Assembly: GCA_964613795.1 (NCBI GenBank)
Contig: CAZTJR010000016.1
Coordinates: 4,454 to 68,453, forward strand
Direction of reading: 5' to 3'
Origin: Chromatocurvus sp964613795
GTDB lineage: Bacteria > Pseudomonadota > Gammaproteobacteria > Pseudomonadales > Halieaceae
Length of the DNA stretch: 64,000 nt
Shown one piece after another: positions 43,539 through 52,495 of the stretch. Positions within the stretch are counted from its first letter, which is position 1, and every line of letters starts with the position of its first letter. The notes under the pieces are model-generated. The model did not search any database and was not told the origin of the DNA. It was given only the letters and a program-made list of their open reading frames with translations. The position numbers and the translations under genes are program-made.

Positions 43539-44792
43539 ATGATGGATCTTGGCATTTCAGAGAAAGTGGCTCCACTGCTTGAGCGCGTAAAGCAATTCAT
43601 CAGCGAGCATATTGAGCCGGTTGAGGCAGACTATATTGCGCAGATTGCAGTGGGGGATCGCTGGCAGTTTACCGATCGCCAGATAGAGATCATGGAGGGC
43701 CTCAAGCGCGAGGCCCGGGCGCAGGGGCTGTGGAATTTCTTCCTGACCGAAGGCGAGCACGGTTCCGGGCTGACAACGGTGGAGTACGCCTACCTCGCCG
43801 AAGAAATGGGCAAATCGCACATCGCGGCCGAGGTTTTCAACTGTGCGGCGCCGGACACCGGAAATATGGAGGTGCTGCACAAGTACGGCAGCGAGGCGCA
43901 GAAGGCGGCGTGGCTCGAACCGCTGCTGGCGGGTGAAATCCGCTCGGCCTACGCCATGACCGAGCCGGGTGTGGCCTCTTCCGACGCGACCAATATCAGC
44001 ACCAGCGCCGTGCTTGATGGCGACGAATGGGTGATCAACGGCGAGAAGCACTGGATTTCGGGGGCCGGCGACCCGCGCTGCAGGATCATGATCGTCATGG
44101 TAAAGACGGATCCTGAGGCGCCTAAACATCAGCAGCAGTCGCAGATCCTCGTGCCCCTGGACAATCCGGGGGTCGAGATTATCCGGCCGATGCAGGTGTT
44201 CTCGATGGATGATGCGCCGCATGGCCACATGCACCTGCGCTTCAACAATGCGCGGGTGCCGAAGGACAATATCATTCTTGGTGCCGGCCGCGGCTTCGAG
44301 ATTTCCCAGGGTCGCCTGGGGCCAGGACGCATACATCACTGCATGCGTGCGCTCGGCGCGGCGGAAAAGGCGCTGCGTCTGATGTGCGAGCGCGCCACGA
44401 CACGGGTTGCCTTTGGCAAGCCGCTGGCGCGCCTTGGCGGCAATATCGACATCGTTGCCAATGCGCGCATGGATATCGAGCAGGCGCGACTGCTGACGCT
44501 GAAGGCGGCCTGGATGATGGACAACGTCGATCCGCGCGAGGCAAGGGTGTGGATCTCCATGATCAAGACCGTGGTGCCCAACGTCACCATCCGCATTGTC
44601 GACGAGGCAATACAGATGTTTGGCGGGCTCGGCGTTTCTCAGGATACGCCGCTGGCCGGCATGTACATGGCGCAGCGCACGCTGCGGCTCGCCGACGGTC
44701 CGGATGCTGTTCACCGCATGGTCGTGGGCCGCAGCGAGCTGAAACAATACGCCGGACAGCAAGACGTCAACGCGACATTCCGGGATGGCTGA
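43539..44792 (+). CDS. Acyl-CoA dehydrogenase (ACAD10/11-like)
   Basis: A 417-residue acyl-CoA dehydrogenase distinct from the first two. FAD/substrate loop AYAMTEPGVASSDATNIST near 145, GEKHWISGAGDPRC near 170 and C-terminal LRLADGPDAVHRMVVGRSEL. The last block, with Asp where other families have Glu, is characteristic of the long ACAD10/11 and FadE-like group. AGGAG precedes the ATG pair at 43539. It lies 53 bases after the ligase gene in the operon. A second oxidation step or a different chain length is likely. Confidence 0.87.
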   Translation: MMDLGISEKVAPLLERVKQFISEHIEPVEADYIAQIAVGDRWQFTDRQIEIMEGLKREARAQGLWNFFLTEGEHGSGLTTVEYAYLAEEMGKSHIAAEVFNCAAPDTGNMEVLHKYGSEAQKAAWLEPLLAGEIRSAYAMTEPGVASSDATNISTSAVLDGDEWVINGEKHWISGAGDPRCRIMIVMVKTDPEAPKHQQQSQILVPLDNPGVEIIRPMQVFSMDDAPHGHMHLRFNNARVPKDNIILGAGRGFEISQGRLGPGRIHHCMRALGAAEKALRLMCERATTRVAFGKPLARLGGNIDIVANARMDIEQARLLTLKAAWMMDNVDPREARVWISMIKTVVPNVTIRIVDEAIQMFGGLGVSQDTPLAGMYMAQRTLRLADGPDAVHRMVVGRSELKQYAGQQDVNATFRDG

Positions 44793-44864
44793 GGCCGGTC
44801 CCGCTGGTCCCAAACAGATTCAGGCCTGACCCTGAAGACTCATGACAATACGGAGATAACGACG

Positions 44865-45329
44865 ATGGCATTAACGACAGTGCCCAAGGCTGACATGCTC
44901 AAGCAGAAGGGCGTGAAGTTTCCGCCCGGCCCCTGGGTCACCATAGACCAGGCACGTATCAACGCCTTTGCAGACTGCACGGAGGATCACCAGTTTATTC
45001 ACATCGATGAGGAGCGTGCGGCGCAGACGCCCTTCGGAGGCACGATTGCCCACGGTTTCCTCACACTGTCCCTGCTGGTCAAGATGAGCGAGGAAGAGGG
45101 CGTGTTCCCTGAGAACATGGTCATGGGTATCAATTATGGTTTCGACAAGGTGCGGTTTCTCGCTCCGGTCCGTGCGGGCAAGCGTGTGCGGGTCCACTCC
45201 GAGATTCTCGATGTCACGCAGAAGGATGACAATCGCTTCCTGATCAAGTCGAGCGTGACCGTGGAGATTGAGGGCGAGGATACGCCGGCCCTGGCGGCAG
45301 AATGGCTCTCCATGGTGGTATGCGCCTGA
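44865..45329 (+). CDS. MaoC-family enoyl-CoA hydratase
   Basis: A 154-residue single hot-dog domain. The hydratase-2 motif is present: Asp and His in CTEDHQFIHIDEERA and the loop PFGGTIAHGFLTLSLL. It would add water to the enoyl-CoA made by the dehydrogenases, giving a 3-hydroxyacyl-CoA for the SDR encoded next. CGGAGATAACG precedes the ATG. No separate crotonase-type hydratase occurs in this operon, so this is probably the hydration step. Confidence 0.87.
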   Translation: MALTTVPKADMLKQKGVKFPPGPWVTIDQARINAFADCTEDHQFIHIDEERAAQTPFGGTIAHGFLTLSLLVKMSEEEGVFPENMVMGINYGFDKVRFLAPVRAGKRVRVHSEILDVTQKDDNRFLIKSSVTVEIEGEDTPALAAEWLSMVVCA

Positions 45330-45360
45330 AGCAGGCGTCAACGAACAAGAGGAAGCAACA

Positions 45361-46281
45361 ATGACAATTCGATATGACGGTAAAGTGGCTATCGTGACCG
45401 GCGCTGGCCAGGGTCTGGGGCGCTGCCACGCAATCGAGCTGGCGAAGCGCGGCGCGAAAGTCGTGGTCAACGATCTTGGTAGCAGCAAGGACGGTACGGG
45501 CGGTTCGAGTGACGCGGCGCGTGCTGTGGTTGCCGAGATTGAGGCCGCCGGCGGGGAGGCGATTGCCAACGGCGCCAACGTGGCAAAGGAAGAGGAAGTA
45601 AAGGCCATGGTGGCCCAGACCATGGACCAGTGGGGTCGTATCGACATTCTGGTCAACAATGCCGGGATTCTGCGCGACAAGAGCTTCAGCAAGGGCAGCA
45701 TGGAGGATTTCCGGCTGGTGGTCGATGTGCACCTCATGGGCACCGTTTACTGCACCAAGGCTGTCTGGGACATCATGAAAGCGCAGGAATACGGACGTAT
45801 TGTCGTGACGACATCGTCGTCCGGGCTCTACGGCAATTTCGGGCAGACCAACTACGGTGCCGCAAAAATGGGGGTTGTCGGCTTGATGAATACCCTCGTT
45901 CAGGAGGGTGCCAAGTACAACATCCGGGTCAATGCCCTGGCACCGACGGCAGGCACGCGCATGACCGAGGGCCTGATGCCGGAAAAGGCCTTTGAACTGC
46001 TGACGCCGGAAACCGTCACACCAGCTGTGCTCTACCTGGTCAGCGAGGAGGCGCCCTCGCATACCATTCTTGCGGCGGGCGCGGGCAGCTTTGCGGTGGC
46101 CCGTATTGTCGAGAGCGATGGCCTGTGGCTGTCACCCGAAGAGCAGACGCCCGAAGGCATTGCGGCGCACTGGGCGGCCATTTCGACAAGCGATGGCGAG
46201 CGGGCCCTCAAGGCGGGTTTCGAGCAGACCGGGAAGATGATCGGCAAGGCCGCAGAGGGTCTCGGCATCAAACTGGACTGA
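45361..46281 (+). CDS. SDR-family 3-hydroxyacyl-CoA dehydrogenase
   Basis: A 306-residue short-chain dehydrogenase. The cofactor motif is TGAGQGLG at 14-21, NNAG near 99 and the catalytic Tyr-Lys pair in TNYGAAKMG near 164. Unlike minimal SDRs of about 250 residues it carries a C-terminal extension (residues 245-306), like the SDR half of multifunctional peroxisomal enzymes (17-beta-HSD4 type), consistent with 3-hydroxyacyl-CoA oxidation. The ATG at 45361 has AGAGGAAG upstream; the frame is open to 45268 but without a ribosome site. Confidence 0.86.
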   Translation: MTIRYDGKVAIVTGAGQGLGRCHAIELAKRGAKVVVNDLGSSKDGTGGSSDAARAVVAEIEAAGGEAIANGANVAKEEEVKAMVAQTMDQWGRIDILVNNAGILRDKSFSKGSMEDFRLVVDVHLMGTVYCTKAVWDIMKAQEYGRIVVTTSSSGLYGNFGQTNYGAAKMGVVGLMNTLVQEGAKYNIRVNALAPTAGTRMTEGLMPEKAFELLTPETVTPAVLYLVSEEAPSHTILAAGAGSFAVARIVESDGLWLSPEEQTPEGIAAHWAAISTSDGERALKAGFEQTGKMIGKAAEGLGIKLD

Positions 46282-46317
46282 ATCACGCAGGCGAACACGC
46301 CGCAAAAGGAGAACATC

Positions 46318-47496
46318 ATGAGAGAAGCTGTCATCGTATCTACCGCCCGCACCCCGATCGGCAAGGCCTATCGGGGTGGGTTCAACAATCTGACGGGGGC
46401 GACGCTGGGCGCGGCATCCGTTGCAGCAGCGGTGCGCCGCGCGGGCATCGATCCGGCGCAGATTGAGGATGTAATCATGGGCTGCGCACTGCAGCAGGGC
46501 TCGACAGGGCAGAACATTGCGCGCCAGATCGCGCTGCGCGCAGGCCTGCCGGTCTCGGTTCCCGGCATGACGCTGGATCGCCAGTGCTCATCCGGGCTTA
46601 TGGCCGTTGCCACGGCGGCCAAGCAGATTCTGCACGACGGCATGAGCTGTGCGGTTGCCGGCGGCCTCGAGTCCATTTCTCTGGTGCAGAACGAGCACAT
46701 GAACGTGCATCGCATGGTGGACGACGAACTGGTCGCCATGCATCCGGATATCCACATGCCCATGCTGCAGACCGCGGAGGTGGTAGCCAAGCGTTATGGC
46801 ATTACCCGTGAGCAGATGGATGAATACGGCCTGCAGTCACAGCAGCGTACGGCGGCCGCCTATGAAGCAGGACGGTTTGACGAGGAGCTGACGCCGGTCA
46901 CCTGCACGCGCATTGTCTGGAACAAGGAAACCGGAGAGCAATCCGAGGCGGAGGTGACGGTGTCTGCCGACGAGGGATTGCGCGCCACCACGGCCGAGGG
47001 ACTGGCGGGCCTGAAAACGGTGATTGAGGGCGGCACGATTACCGCCGGCAATGCTTCACAGCTCTCTGACGGGTCCTCTGCCCAGGTGCTGATGGAGGCG
47101 GGCGAAGCGCAGCGCCTCGGGCTGACGCCTCTGGGCTACTATCGCGGTATGGCGGTTGCCGGCTGCGAGCCGGACGAGATGGGCATTGGCCCCGTGTTCG
47201 CCGTGCCCGGGCTGCTCAAGCAACACGGCCTGTCGGTGGATGATATCGGCCTGTGGGAGCTGAATGAGGCGTTCGCGGTGCAGGTCATTTACTGTCGCGA
47301 TCAGCTCGGCATTGATAACGATAAACTGAACGTCAACGGCGGTGCCATCTCCGTCGGTCACCCTTACGGCATGAGTGGGTCGCGCATGATCGGCCACGCG
47401 CTGATCGAGGGCAAACGCCGGGGCGTGAAATATGTAGTGGTTACCATGTGTGTCGGCGGCGGTATGGGGGCCGCGGGCCTGTTCGAGGTAGCCTGA
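46318..47496 (+). CDS. Acetyl-CoA C-acyltransferase (thiolase)
   Basis: A 392-residue thiolase that cleaves a 3-ketoacyl-CoA with CoA. Catalytic residues are in place: nucleophile Cys in LDRQCSSGLMA near residue 88, His in GHPYGMSGSRM near 348 and the second Cys in MCVGGGMGAAG near 378. AAAAGGAG lies upstream of the ATG. An intrinsic terminator follows, so this is probably the end of the first transcriptional segment. It completes a full cycle (dehydrogenase, hydratase, hydroxyacyl dehydrogenase, thiolase) in one operon. Confidence 0.9.
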   Translation: MREAVIVSTARTPIGKAYRGGFNNLTGATLGAASVAAAVRRAGIDPAQIEDVIMGCALQQGSTGQNIARQIALRAGLPVSVPGMTLDRQCSSGLMAVATAAKQILHDGMSCAVAGGLESISLVQNEHMNVHRMVDDELVAMHPDIHMPMLQTAEVVAKRYGITREQMDEYGLQSQQRTAAAYEAGRFDEELTPVTCTRIVWNKETGEQSEAEVTVSADEGLRATTAEGLAGLKTVIEGGTITAGNASQLSDGSSAQVLMEAGEAQRLGLTPLGYYRGMAVAGCEPDEMGIGPVFAVPGLLKQHGLSVDDIGLWELNEAFAVQVIYCRDQLGIDNDKLNVNGGAISVGHPYGMSGSRMIGHALIEGKRRGVKYVVVTMCVGGGMGAAGLFEVA

Positions 47497-47514
47497 GCAG
47501 AACACACCCGGCAG

Positions 47515-47537
47515 ACGGCGCCTCGGGGCGCCGTTTC
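47515..47537 (+). terminator. Intrinsic terminator after the thiolase gene
   Basis: An 8-bp perfect stem, ACGGCGCC at 47515-47522 and GGCGCCGT at 47527-47534, with a 4-base loop and TTTCTTC after it. Its place 18 bases past the thiolase stop and 40 before the next gene suggests partial termination inside the cluster. Confidence 0.65.
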
Positions 47538-47574
47538 TTCATTCACCGACAGCGCGACAGCGCAGGGGAAAACG

Positions 47575-48555
47575 ATGAAAGCGTTGGTATGCAGGGAACA
47601 TGGCGGTCCCGAAAAGCTGGACCTGGTGACGGACTGGCCGGAGCCGGATCTCGGTGAGCACGACGTCCTGATTGACGTCAAGGCCGCCGGCCTCAATTTT
47701 CCGGACGTGCTCATTATCCAGGGCAAGTACCAGATGCAGCCGGATCTGCCGTTTGTTCCGGGCGGTGAATGCTCCGGCATAGTCAGCGCAGTAGGCGATA
47801 AGGTGACCCGTTTTTCGGTAGGTGACAGTGTGATTTCCATGGCCGGCGTGGGCGCCTTCTGCGAACGGATTGCGGTGAATGAAAACGGCGTGTTCCGCAA
47901 GCCCGAGGCACTGAGCCATGTTCAGGCGGCAGGGGTCTCGGTGACCTACTTCACGTCCTACCACGCGCTGAAGCAGCGTGCCAACCTGCAGCCTGGCGAG
48001 ACCCTGCTGGTGCTGGGGGCGGCGGGCGGCGTTGGCGTTACCGCGGTCGAGCTGGGCAAGCACATGGGTGCCCGCGTGATTGCAGCGGCCAGCAGCGACG
48101 AGAAGCTGGCGCTGTGCCGCAAACTGGGCGCGGACGAGGTCATCAACTACAGCGAAGTCGATCTCAAGAACGCCATCAAGACGCTGACCGACGGCAAGGG
48201 CGTCGATGTAGTCTACGACCCGGTCGGCGGTGACTTTTCCGAACCGGCGATTCGCGGTATGGCCTGGAGAGGCCGCTACCTGGTCGTCGGCTTTGCCAGC
48301 GGCCCCATCCCGAGCATTCCACTCAACCTGACACTGCTCAAGGGCTGCTCCATCATGGGGGTCTTCTGGGGGCGCTTTACCAGTGAGGAGCCGCAGGAGA
48401 ATCTGCGGAATATCGAGGAGCTCTGGGCCATGTTTGAGGCGGGTGAGCTGAAGCCGGTTATCACTGATATCTATCCTCTTGAGGATTACGCCAGTGCCTA
48501 TGACTGCATGATCCAGCGGCGCGCCCGCGGCAAGGTCATGCTGACGATGGACTGA
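47575..48555 (+). CDS. NADPH:quinone oxidoreductase-type MDR enzyme
   Basis: A 326-residue zinc-free medium-chain dehydrogenase/reductase. GroES-like N-terminal domain (VKAAGLNFPDVLIIQGKYQM, VPGGECSGIVSAVG), then Rossmann fold with LGAAGGVGVTAVELGKHMGA near 143-162. No zinc ligands are seen. Family members reduce quinones or 2-enoyl thioesters, so an enoyl-CoA reductase role in the operon is possible. AGGGGAAAACG precedes the ATG. The Fe-alcohol dehydrogenase gene follows after 17 bases. Confidence 0.83.
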   Translation: MKALVCREHGGPEKLDLVTDWPEPDLGEHDVLIDVKAAGLNFPDVLIIQGKYQMQPDLPFVPGGECSGIVSAVGDKVTRFSVGDSVISMAGVGAFCERIAVNENGVFRKPEALSHVQAAGVSVTYFTSYHALKQRANLQPGETLLVLGAAGGVGVTAVELGKHMGARVIAAASSDEKLALCRKLGADEVINYSEVDLKNAIKTLTDGKGVDVVYDPVGGDFSEPAIRGMAWRGRYLVVGFASGPIPSIPLNLTLLKGCSIMGVFWGRFTSEEPQENLRNIEELWAMFEAGELKPVITDIYPLEDYASAYDCMIQRRARGKVMLTMD

Positions 48556-48572
48556 AACCGGGAGACAAGGCG

Positions 48573-49739
48573 ATGGCAGCTTACACATTCACCACCGTCG
48601 GGCAGATTGTCAGCGGCCCGGGCGCGGCGCTGGAGCTGGATGGCCTGTGTGCGCCCCTGGGAATTCGCCGTCCTCTGCTGGTTACTGACCCCGGGCTTGT
48701 GAGTATTGGCCTGGTTCAGCCGCTGTGCCAGGCACTGGACGCGGCGGGCATTGAGGTGGTGCTGTTCGGTGAAGTGCGCGAAGACCCGCCGACGTCCGTG
48801 GTGGAGGCAGCGGCTGCGCTGGGCCGTGAGCGGGGCGTCGACGGCGTGATTGCGGTTGGCGGCGGCAGTTCCATGGATGTGGCCAAAGTCACTGCGGCGC
48901 TGCTGGATGGAAGCCAGCCGCTGTCCGGAATGTATGGCGTGGAACAGCTGCGTGGCGGGCGTCTGCCGCTCATTCTGGTGCCCACCACAGCCGGAACCGG
49001 GTCTGAGGTGACACCGGTGGCCGTGCTGACCACTGGTGAAACGACCAAGGCCGGGATTTCATCCCCGGTGCTGCTACCAGACGTTGCCGTTCTCGATCCC
49101 GACCTGACGCTTGGACTACCACCCTCGGTAACGGCCATGACCGGCGTTGATGCAATGGTGCACGCAATAGAGGCCTATACCTCGCGGCTCAGGAAAAACC
49201 CGATCTCCGACAATCTGGCGCGCAGTGCCCTGTCACTGCTGTCGCGCAATATCCGCACGGCGGTTCACGAGGGAGGCAATCGAGAAGCGCGCAGCGCCAT
49301 GCTGCTCGGCGCCATGCAGGCGGGTCAGGCATTCGCCAATGCGCCGGTCGCGGCGGTGCATGCTCTGGCCTATCCCCTCGGTGGGCACTATCACATTCCC
49401 CATGGTCTGAGTAACTCGCTGGTGCTGCCTGGCGTGCTGGCCTTCAATGCGCCAGCGGCCAGCGGCCTGTACGCAGAGCTGGCGGAGCTGGTGGTGGGCA
49501 GGCCGGTCGCAGGCAGTGATGAGGCGAAGACAGCGGCATTGATCGATGCATTGCGTGAGCTGATCGCCGATGTCGCGCTGCCAGCCAGTCTGGCCGCTGC
49601 TGGCGTCCGCGAGGATGCCATTGACCGTCTGGCGGAGGATGCCATGCTGCAAGAGCGCCTGCTGGTGAATAATCCACGCGAGCTCGCACTGGAAGATGCG
49701 CGTGCGATCTACCGCGCGGCCTATGGTGATCCGGCGTGA
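48573..49739 (+). CDS. Iron-containing alcohol dehydrogenase
   Basis: A 388-residue group III alcohol dehydrogenase. NAD-binding GVIAVGGGSSMDVAKV near 90, TTAGTGSEVTPVAV near 137 and metal-binding His residues in VHALAYPLGGHYHIPHG near 262-278. It interconverts an alcohol and an aldehyde or semialdehyde; in an acyl-CoA operon it could supply the acid or remove an aldehyde side product. GAGACAAGG precedes the ATG. The stop overlaps the GTG start of the thioesterase gene (GTGA). Confidence 0.87.
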   Translation: MAAYTFTTVGQIVSGPGAALELDGLCAPLGIRRPLLVTDPGLVSIGLVQPLCQALDAAGIEVVLFGEVREDPPTSVVEAAAALGRERGVDGVIAVGGGSSMDVAKVTAALLDGSQPLSGMYGVEQLRGGRLPLILVPTTAGTGSEVTPVAVLTTGETTKAGISSPVLLPDVAVLDPDLTLGLPPSVTAMTGVDAMVHAIEAYTSRLRKNPISDNLARSALSLLSRNIRTAVHEGGNREARSAMLLGAMQAGQAFANAPVAAVHALAYPLGGHYHIPHGLSNSLVLPGVLAFNAPAASGLYAELAELVVGRPVAGSDEAKTAALIDALRELIADVALPASLAAAGVREDAIDRLAEDAMLQERLLVNNPRELALEDARAIYRAAYGDPA

Positions 49740-50173
49740 ATGAAAAGGATCCCGTATCGCGAGGCGATTATCGCCACTTCTATAAACTCGATACCCGCTG
49801 GTCCGACAACGACATCTACGGGCATATTAATAACGTCATCTACTACGCCTATATCGATTCGGTAGTGAATCGCTTTCTGATCGAGGAGGGCGGCCTGGAT
49901 ATCAGCGGCGGCGATGTAGTGGGCTTCGTGGTGAGCTCGGGCTGCGAGTATCTGAAGCCCGCGGCCTACCCCGATGCACTCGAAGCTGGCTTGCGTGTCG
50001 ATCACCTCGGCAACAGCTCGGTCCGTTATGCTGTGGGGATTTTCCGCCGTGGCGAAGACAGCCCCTGCGCCTGCGGCTTCTCTGTACACGTGTTTGTCGC
50101 TCGCCCCGGCAATCGTCCGGTGCCCTTGCCCGAGACGCTGCGTCGGGCACTGCAGTCCCTGTTAATCGACTGA
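49736..50173 (+). CDS. Acyl-CoA thioesterase (4HBT hot-dog family)
   Basis: A 145-residue hot-dog thioesterase. The signature DTRWSDNDIYGHINNVIYYAY-type block near 18-38, with Asp in SDNDIYGHINN, is the 4-hydroxybenzoyl-CoA thioesterase motif. The start is GTG at 49736, overlapping the stop of the Fe-ADH gene. It is the last gene of the operon and converges with, and overlaps by 12 bases, the MFS gene at 50162. It could release acid from stalled CoA esters. Confidence 0.85.
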   Translation: MNEKDPVSRGDYRHFYKLDTRWSDNDIYGHINNVIYYAYIDSVVNRFLIEEGGLDISGGDVVGFVVSSGCEYLKPAAYPDALEAGLRVDHLGNSSVRYAVGIFRRGEDSPCACGFSVHVFVARPGNRPVPLPETLRRALQSLLID

Positions 50174-51367
50174 TCGGGCGCTGCGCTGGCCCAGCGCCAG
50201 CACCAGCAGTGCGAGGAAAAAAATCAGCGCTGCAAACAGCGGCGCCAGTGATGACTGCACCTGGTAAAGCAGTCCGCCGCACAGGGGGCCGGCAACGAAG
50301 CCAATCGCAGGGCAGGCGGCGATCAATCCCGCGGCGCCCCCCTGTTCGTCGGCGCCGACTGCCAGTGAGGCGCCGGCGATGATGGCCGGCATGGTCAGTC
50401 CCAGCCCCGCACCCAGAAACGCCATCCCCGACGCGATGAACAGAAAGGCGCTGCCGCCGGCGAGAATGGCGGCGCCTGTGAGCATTGCCAGCAACCCCAG
50501 CCGGATGAAGGTCCCTGGCTGCAGCTGCAGCCACTGCATGGCGGTCACCTGCACCGCGAACGTGAAACTGGCCGAGACCATCAGGGCGGCACCGGTCATT
50601 TGTGCGGTGGCGATGCCGTCCAGTTCCAGCGTGTCCTGCACCAGAAAGCCCAGAGTCTGCTGGATGGCGGAAAAGCCGGTGAAAAGCGCTATTGCGGTCA
50701 GCACGTACGCCCGCAGGCGGGGATCACTGAATCGCAGGCGGGCGGGTCCCTGTCGTTTCCGGCGATCGCGGGGAGGTGTAATCGGCAGCATGCGCCAGAC
50801 CAGCACGGCAGCACAGGCAGACAGGGCCCCGGCAAAGTACAGTGGCGCCAGTAGACCGAAAGCCGCGAGTGCGCCGCTGACGGCGGGGCCGAGGATCATG
50901 CCCAGGCTGTTCGCCGTGCCCAGTTTTGCCATGGCGCGTGTGCGGCCGGCGGGCGCGGTGTGATCGGCGGCGTAGGCGGTGCTGGCGGGACCAGTGGCCG
51001 ACATCACCAGTGACTGCGCGCAGCGCGCTGCCAGGGCAGCGCCATACAGTGATAGCCCGCCAATCATGCCGGCAAGGCCGGCGTAGAATATGGAGGTGAA
51101 AATCAGCGTGCCAATCGTGTAGCCGATAAGGCCGACGATAATGATCGGTTTGCGGCCTACGCTATCACTGATCCGCCCCCAGAATGGTGATGCCAGGCCG
51201 AAGGTCAGTGCCGACAGGCTGATGATCGAGGTAATCTGAAGCTCGCTCAGCGCCACTTCGCGCCCGAGCGGTGCCAGGATGGCAAACACCAGCGACTGGC
51301 CGATACCGGTTGCCATAAGCGCGGTAATGAGAGCGGCCGTATGGCGCCACTGCAGGGTGTCGCTCAC
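50162..51367 (-). CDS. MFS transporter (drug/proton antiporter type)
   Basis: A 401-residue major facilitator transporter with twelve helices. FWGRISDSVGRKPIIIVGLIG near 62 is the loop 2-3 motif. The GTAN and PAVSGALAAFG region near 155-170 resembles the antiporter helix 5 motif. It starts at GTG (51367), overlapping the TGA of the SDR gene (GTGA), so SDR and transporter are co-translated. The substrate is unknown; a link to the neighbouring acyl-CoA operon is only suggested by position. Confidence 0.83.
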   Translation of the reverse strand: MSDTLQWRHTAALITALMATGIGQSLVFAILAPLGREVALSELQITSIISLSALTFGLASPFWGRISDSVGRKPIIIVGLIGYTIGTLIFTSIFYAGLAGMIGGLSLYGAALAARCAQSLVMSATGPASTAYAADHTAPAGRTRAMAKLGTANSLGMILGPAVSGALAAFGLLAPLYFAGALSACAAVLVWRMLPITPPRDRRKRQGPARLRFSDPRLRAYVLTAIALFTGFSAIQQTLGFLVQDTLELDGIATAQMTGAALMVSASFTFAVQVTAMQWLQLQPGTFIRLGLLAMLTGAAILAGGSAFLFIASGMAFLGAGLGLTMPAIIAGASLAVGADEQGGAAGLIAACPAIGFVAGPLCGGLLYQVQSSLAPLFAALIFFLALLVLALGQRSARSVD

Positions 51368-52200
51368 TCGGCGGCCCGCCCAAGCCTGCCGAGCCCCGGC
51401 AGCATGTGCGGATACCGCACTGGAAAAAGTCGCGCCAGGAGGTCAATAACGCGCGCGTCCTGCCCTATGAGCAGGCGCGGCTGGCGCCGTTCAATAGCCC
51501 GGATGATACGGGCCGCAGCCTGCTCGGGCGTGGTGCGGGCGAGTGATTCGAACTGCGCAGCCCGGTCATCAGCCGAGAGACCGGATTCGCCGCCGCGACT
51601 GTTGCGGGCTATTTTGGTCCTGACCCCGCCGGGATGCACGCAGCAGGCGTGAACACGACTGCCTCTCAGCTCCTGCCGCAGCGACTCTGTGTAGCCGCGC
51701 ACGGCGAACTTCGAGGCGTTGTAGGCAGACTGCGTGGGGACACCGATAACGCCAAAAATGGAGGACATATTGATCAGGTGTCCCTGGGGCGCCTCCTGCA
51801 GCAGCGGCAGGAACGCCAGCGTGCCATGGACAACCCCCCAGAAATTGATGGCCATCAGCCACTGCAGCTCGGCATAGTCGCAGGCGTCGACCCGGGAACT
51901 GTAGGCAACTCCCGCGTTGTTGATGACGATGTCGACTGCGGCATGATCCTTGCGCGAGCGATGCTCGCTGATGTTTCTGGCCCATCGGTCGATGGCGCCT
52001 TTGTCGGCGACATCGATCCTGTGCTGATCTGCAGGAACCTCCGGACAGGGCAGGTCTTTCACGGTTGCCGCCAGACCCGCATCGTCGATATCGCCGAGGA
52101 ACAGCGCGCACCCCTGACGGTTCAGCTCGATGGCAAGTGCGCGACCGATGCCGGAGCCCGCGCCGGTAATCACCGCGGTTTTCCCGGTGCAGTAACTCAT
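51364..52200 (-). CDS. SDR-family oxidoreductase
   Basis: A 278-residue short-chain dehydrogenase. Cofactor motif TGAGSGIG at 12-19, NNAG near 92, catalytic Ser in NMSSIFG and YNASK near 158-162. The C-terminal 50 residues (IIRAIERRQPRLLIGQDARVIDLLARLFP) match SDRs acting on lipids or steroids. The start at 52200 (MSYCTGKTAV) is preferred; frames extend to 52317 without a ribosome site. It is the first gene of a two-gene operon with an MFS transporter and diverges from carA. Confidence 0.83.
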   Translation of the reverse strand: MSYCTGKTAVITGAGSGIGRALAIELNRQGCALFLGDIDDAGLAATVKDLPCPEVPADQHRIDVADKGAIDRWARNISEHRSRKDHAAVDIVINNAGVAYSSRVDACDYAELQWLMAINFWGVVHGTLAFLPLLQEAPQGHLINMSSIFGVIGVPTQSAYNASKFAVRGYTESLRQELRGSRVHACCVHPGGVRTKIARNSRGGESGLSADDRAAQFESLARTTPEQAAARIIRAIERRQPRLLIGQDARVIDLLARLFPVRYPHMLPGLGRLGRAAE

Positions 52201-52399
52201 GATCAGCGTGTACCTGTTGTCGAGTGGTACCCCCATCTTAAAAAACCCGAACGCGGACGCAACTGTTTTCGGCAGGGTTTTCACGGCGGCTACCCATAGC
52301 GTCGTGCTAATGCCCATTGCCGCGTCCGGCCATCAGCTAGCGCTGGACAGCAATCTCCCGATCACCTAAACTCGCCCACCAAATTGTGCGTACGCGTCT

Positions 52400-52415
52400 G
52401 GCAGTAAAAACTGCC
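52400..52415 (+). promoter_or_regulatory. Leader hairpin upstream of the carA attenuator
   Basis: GGCAG at 52400-52404 pairs with CTGCC at 52411-52415 around a TAAAAA loop. Flanking ACGCGT and ACGTGT could add six pairs (one wobble) beyond an internal loop, making a larger alternative structure before the terminator hairpin. Confidence 0.4.
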
Positions 52416-52464
52416 CGAAACGTGTGCCCGCCACCCCCGCGCAGCGTCGGAGGACTTCACGGAA

Positions 52465-52495
52465 AGCGAGATGCCTTAACACATCTCGCTTTTTT
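52465..52495 (+). terminator. Intrinsic terminator/attenuator in the carA leader
   Basis: A perfect 9-bp stem AGCGAGATG (52465-52473) with CATCTCGCT (52482-52490), an 8-base loop and six T at 52490-52495. It sits only 45 bases upstream of the carA TTG start, and no plus-strand gene lies before it to be terminated, so it most likely acts as an attenuator of carAB. Confidence 0.7.

Noticed and set aside
43557..44813. 418-codon antisense frame opposite the third acyl-CoA dehydrogenase
   Set aside because: It is rich in Arg, His and Pro with no recognisable domain, while the dehydrogenase on the plus strand has intact motifs and a ribosome site.
52471..52479. Two-codon leader frame ATG-CCT-TAA in the carA terminator loop
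   Set aside because: The nearest ribosome-like sequence is too far upstream, and a frame of this length is expected by chance.
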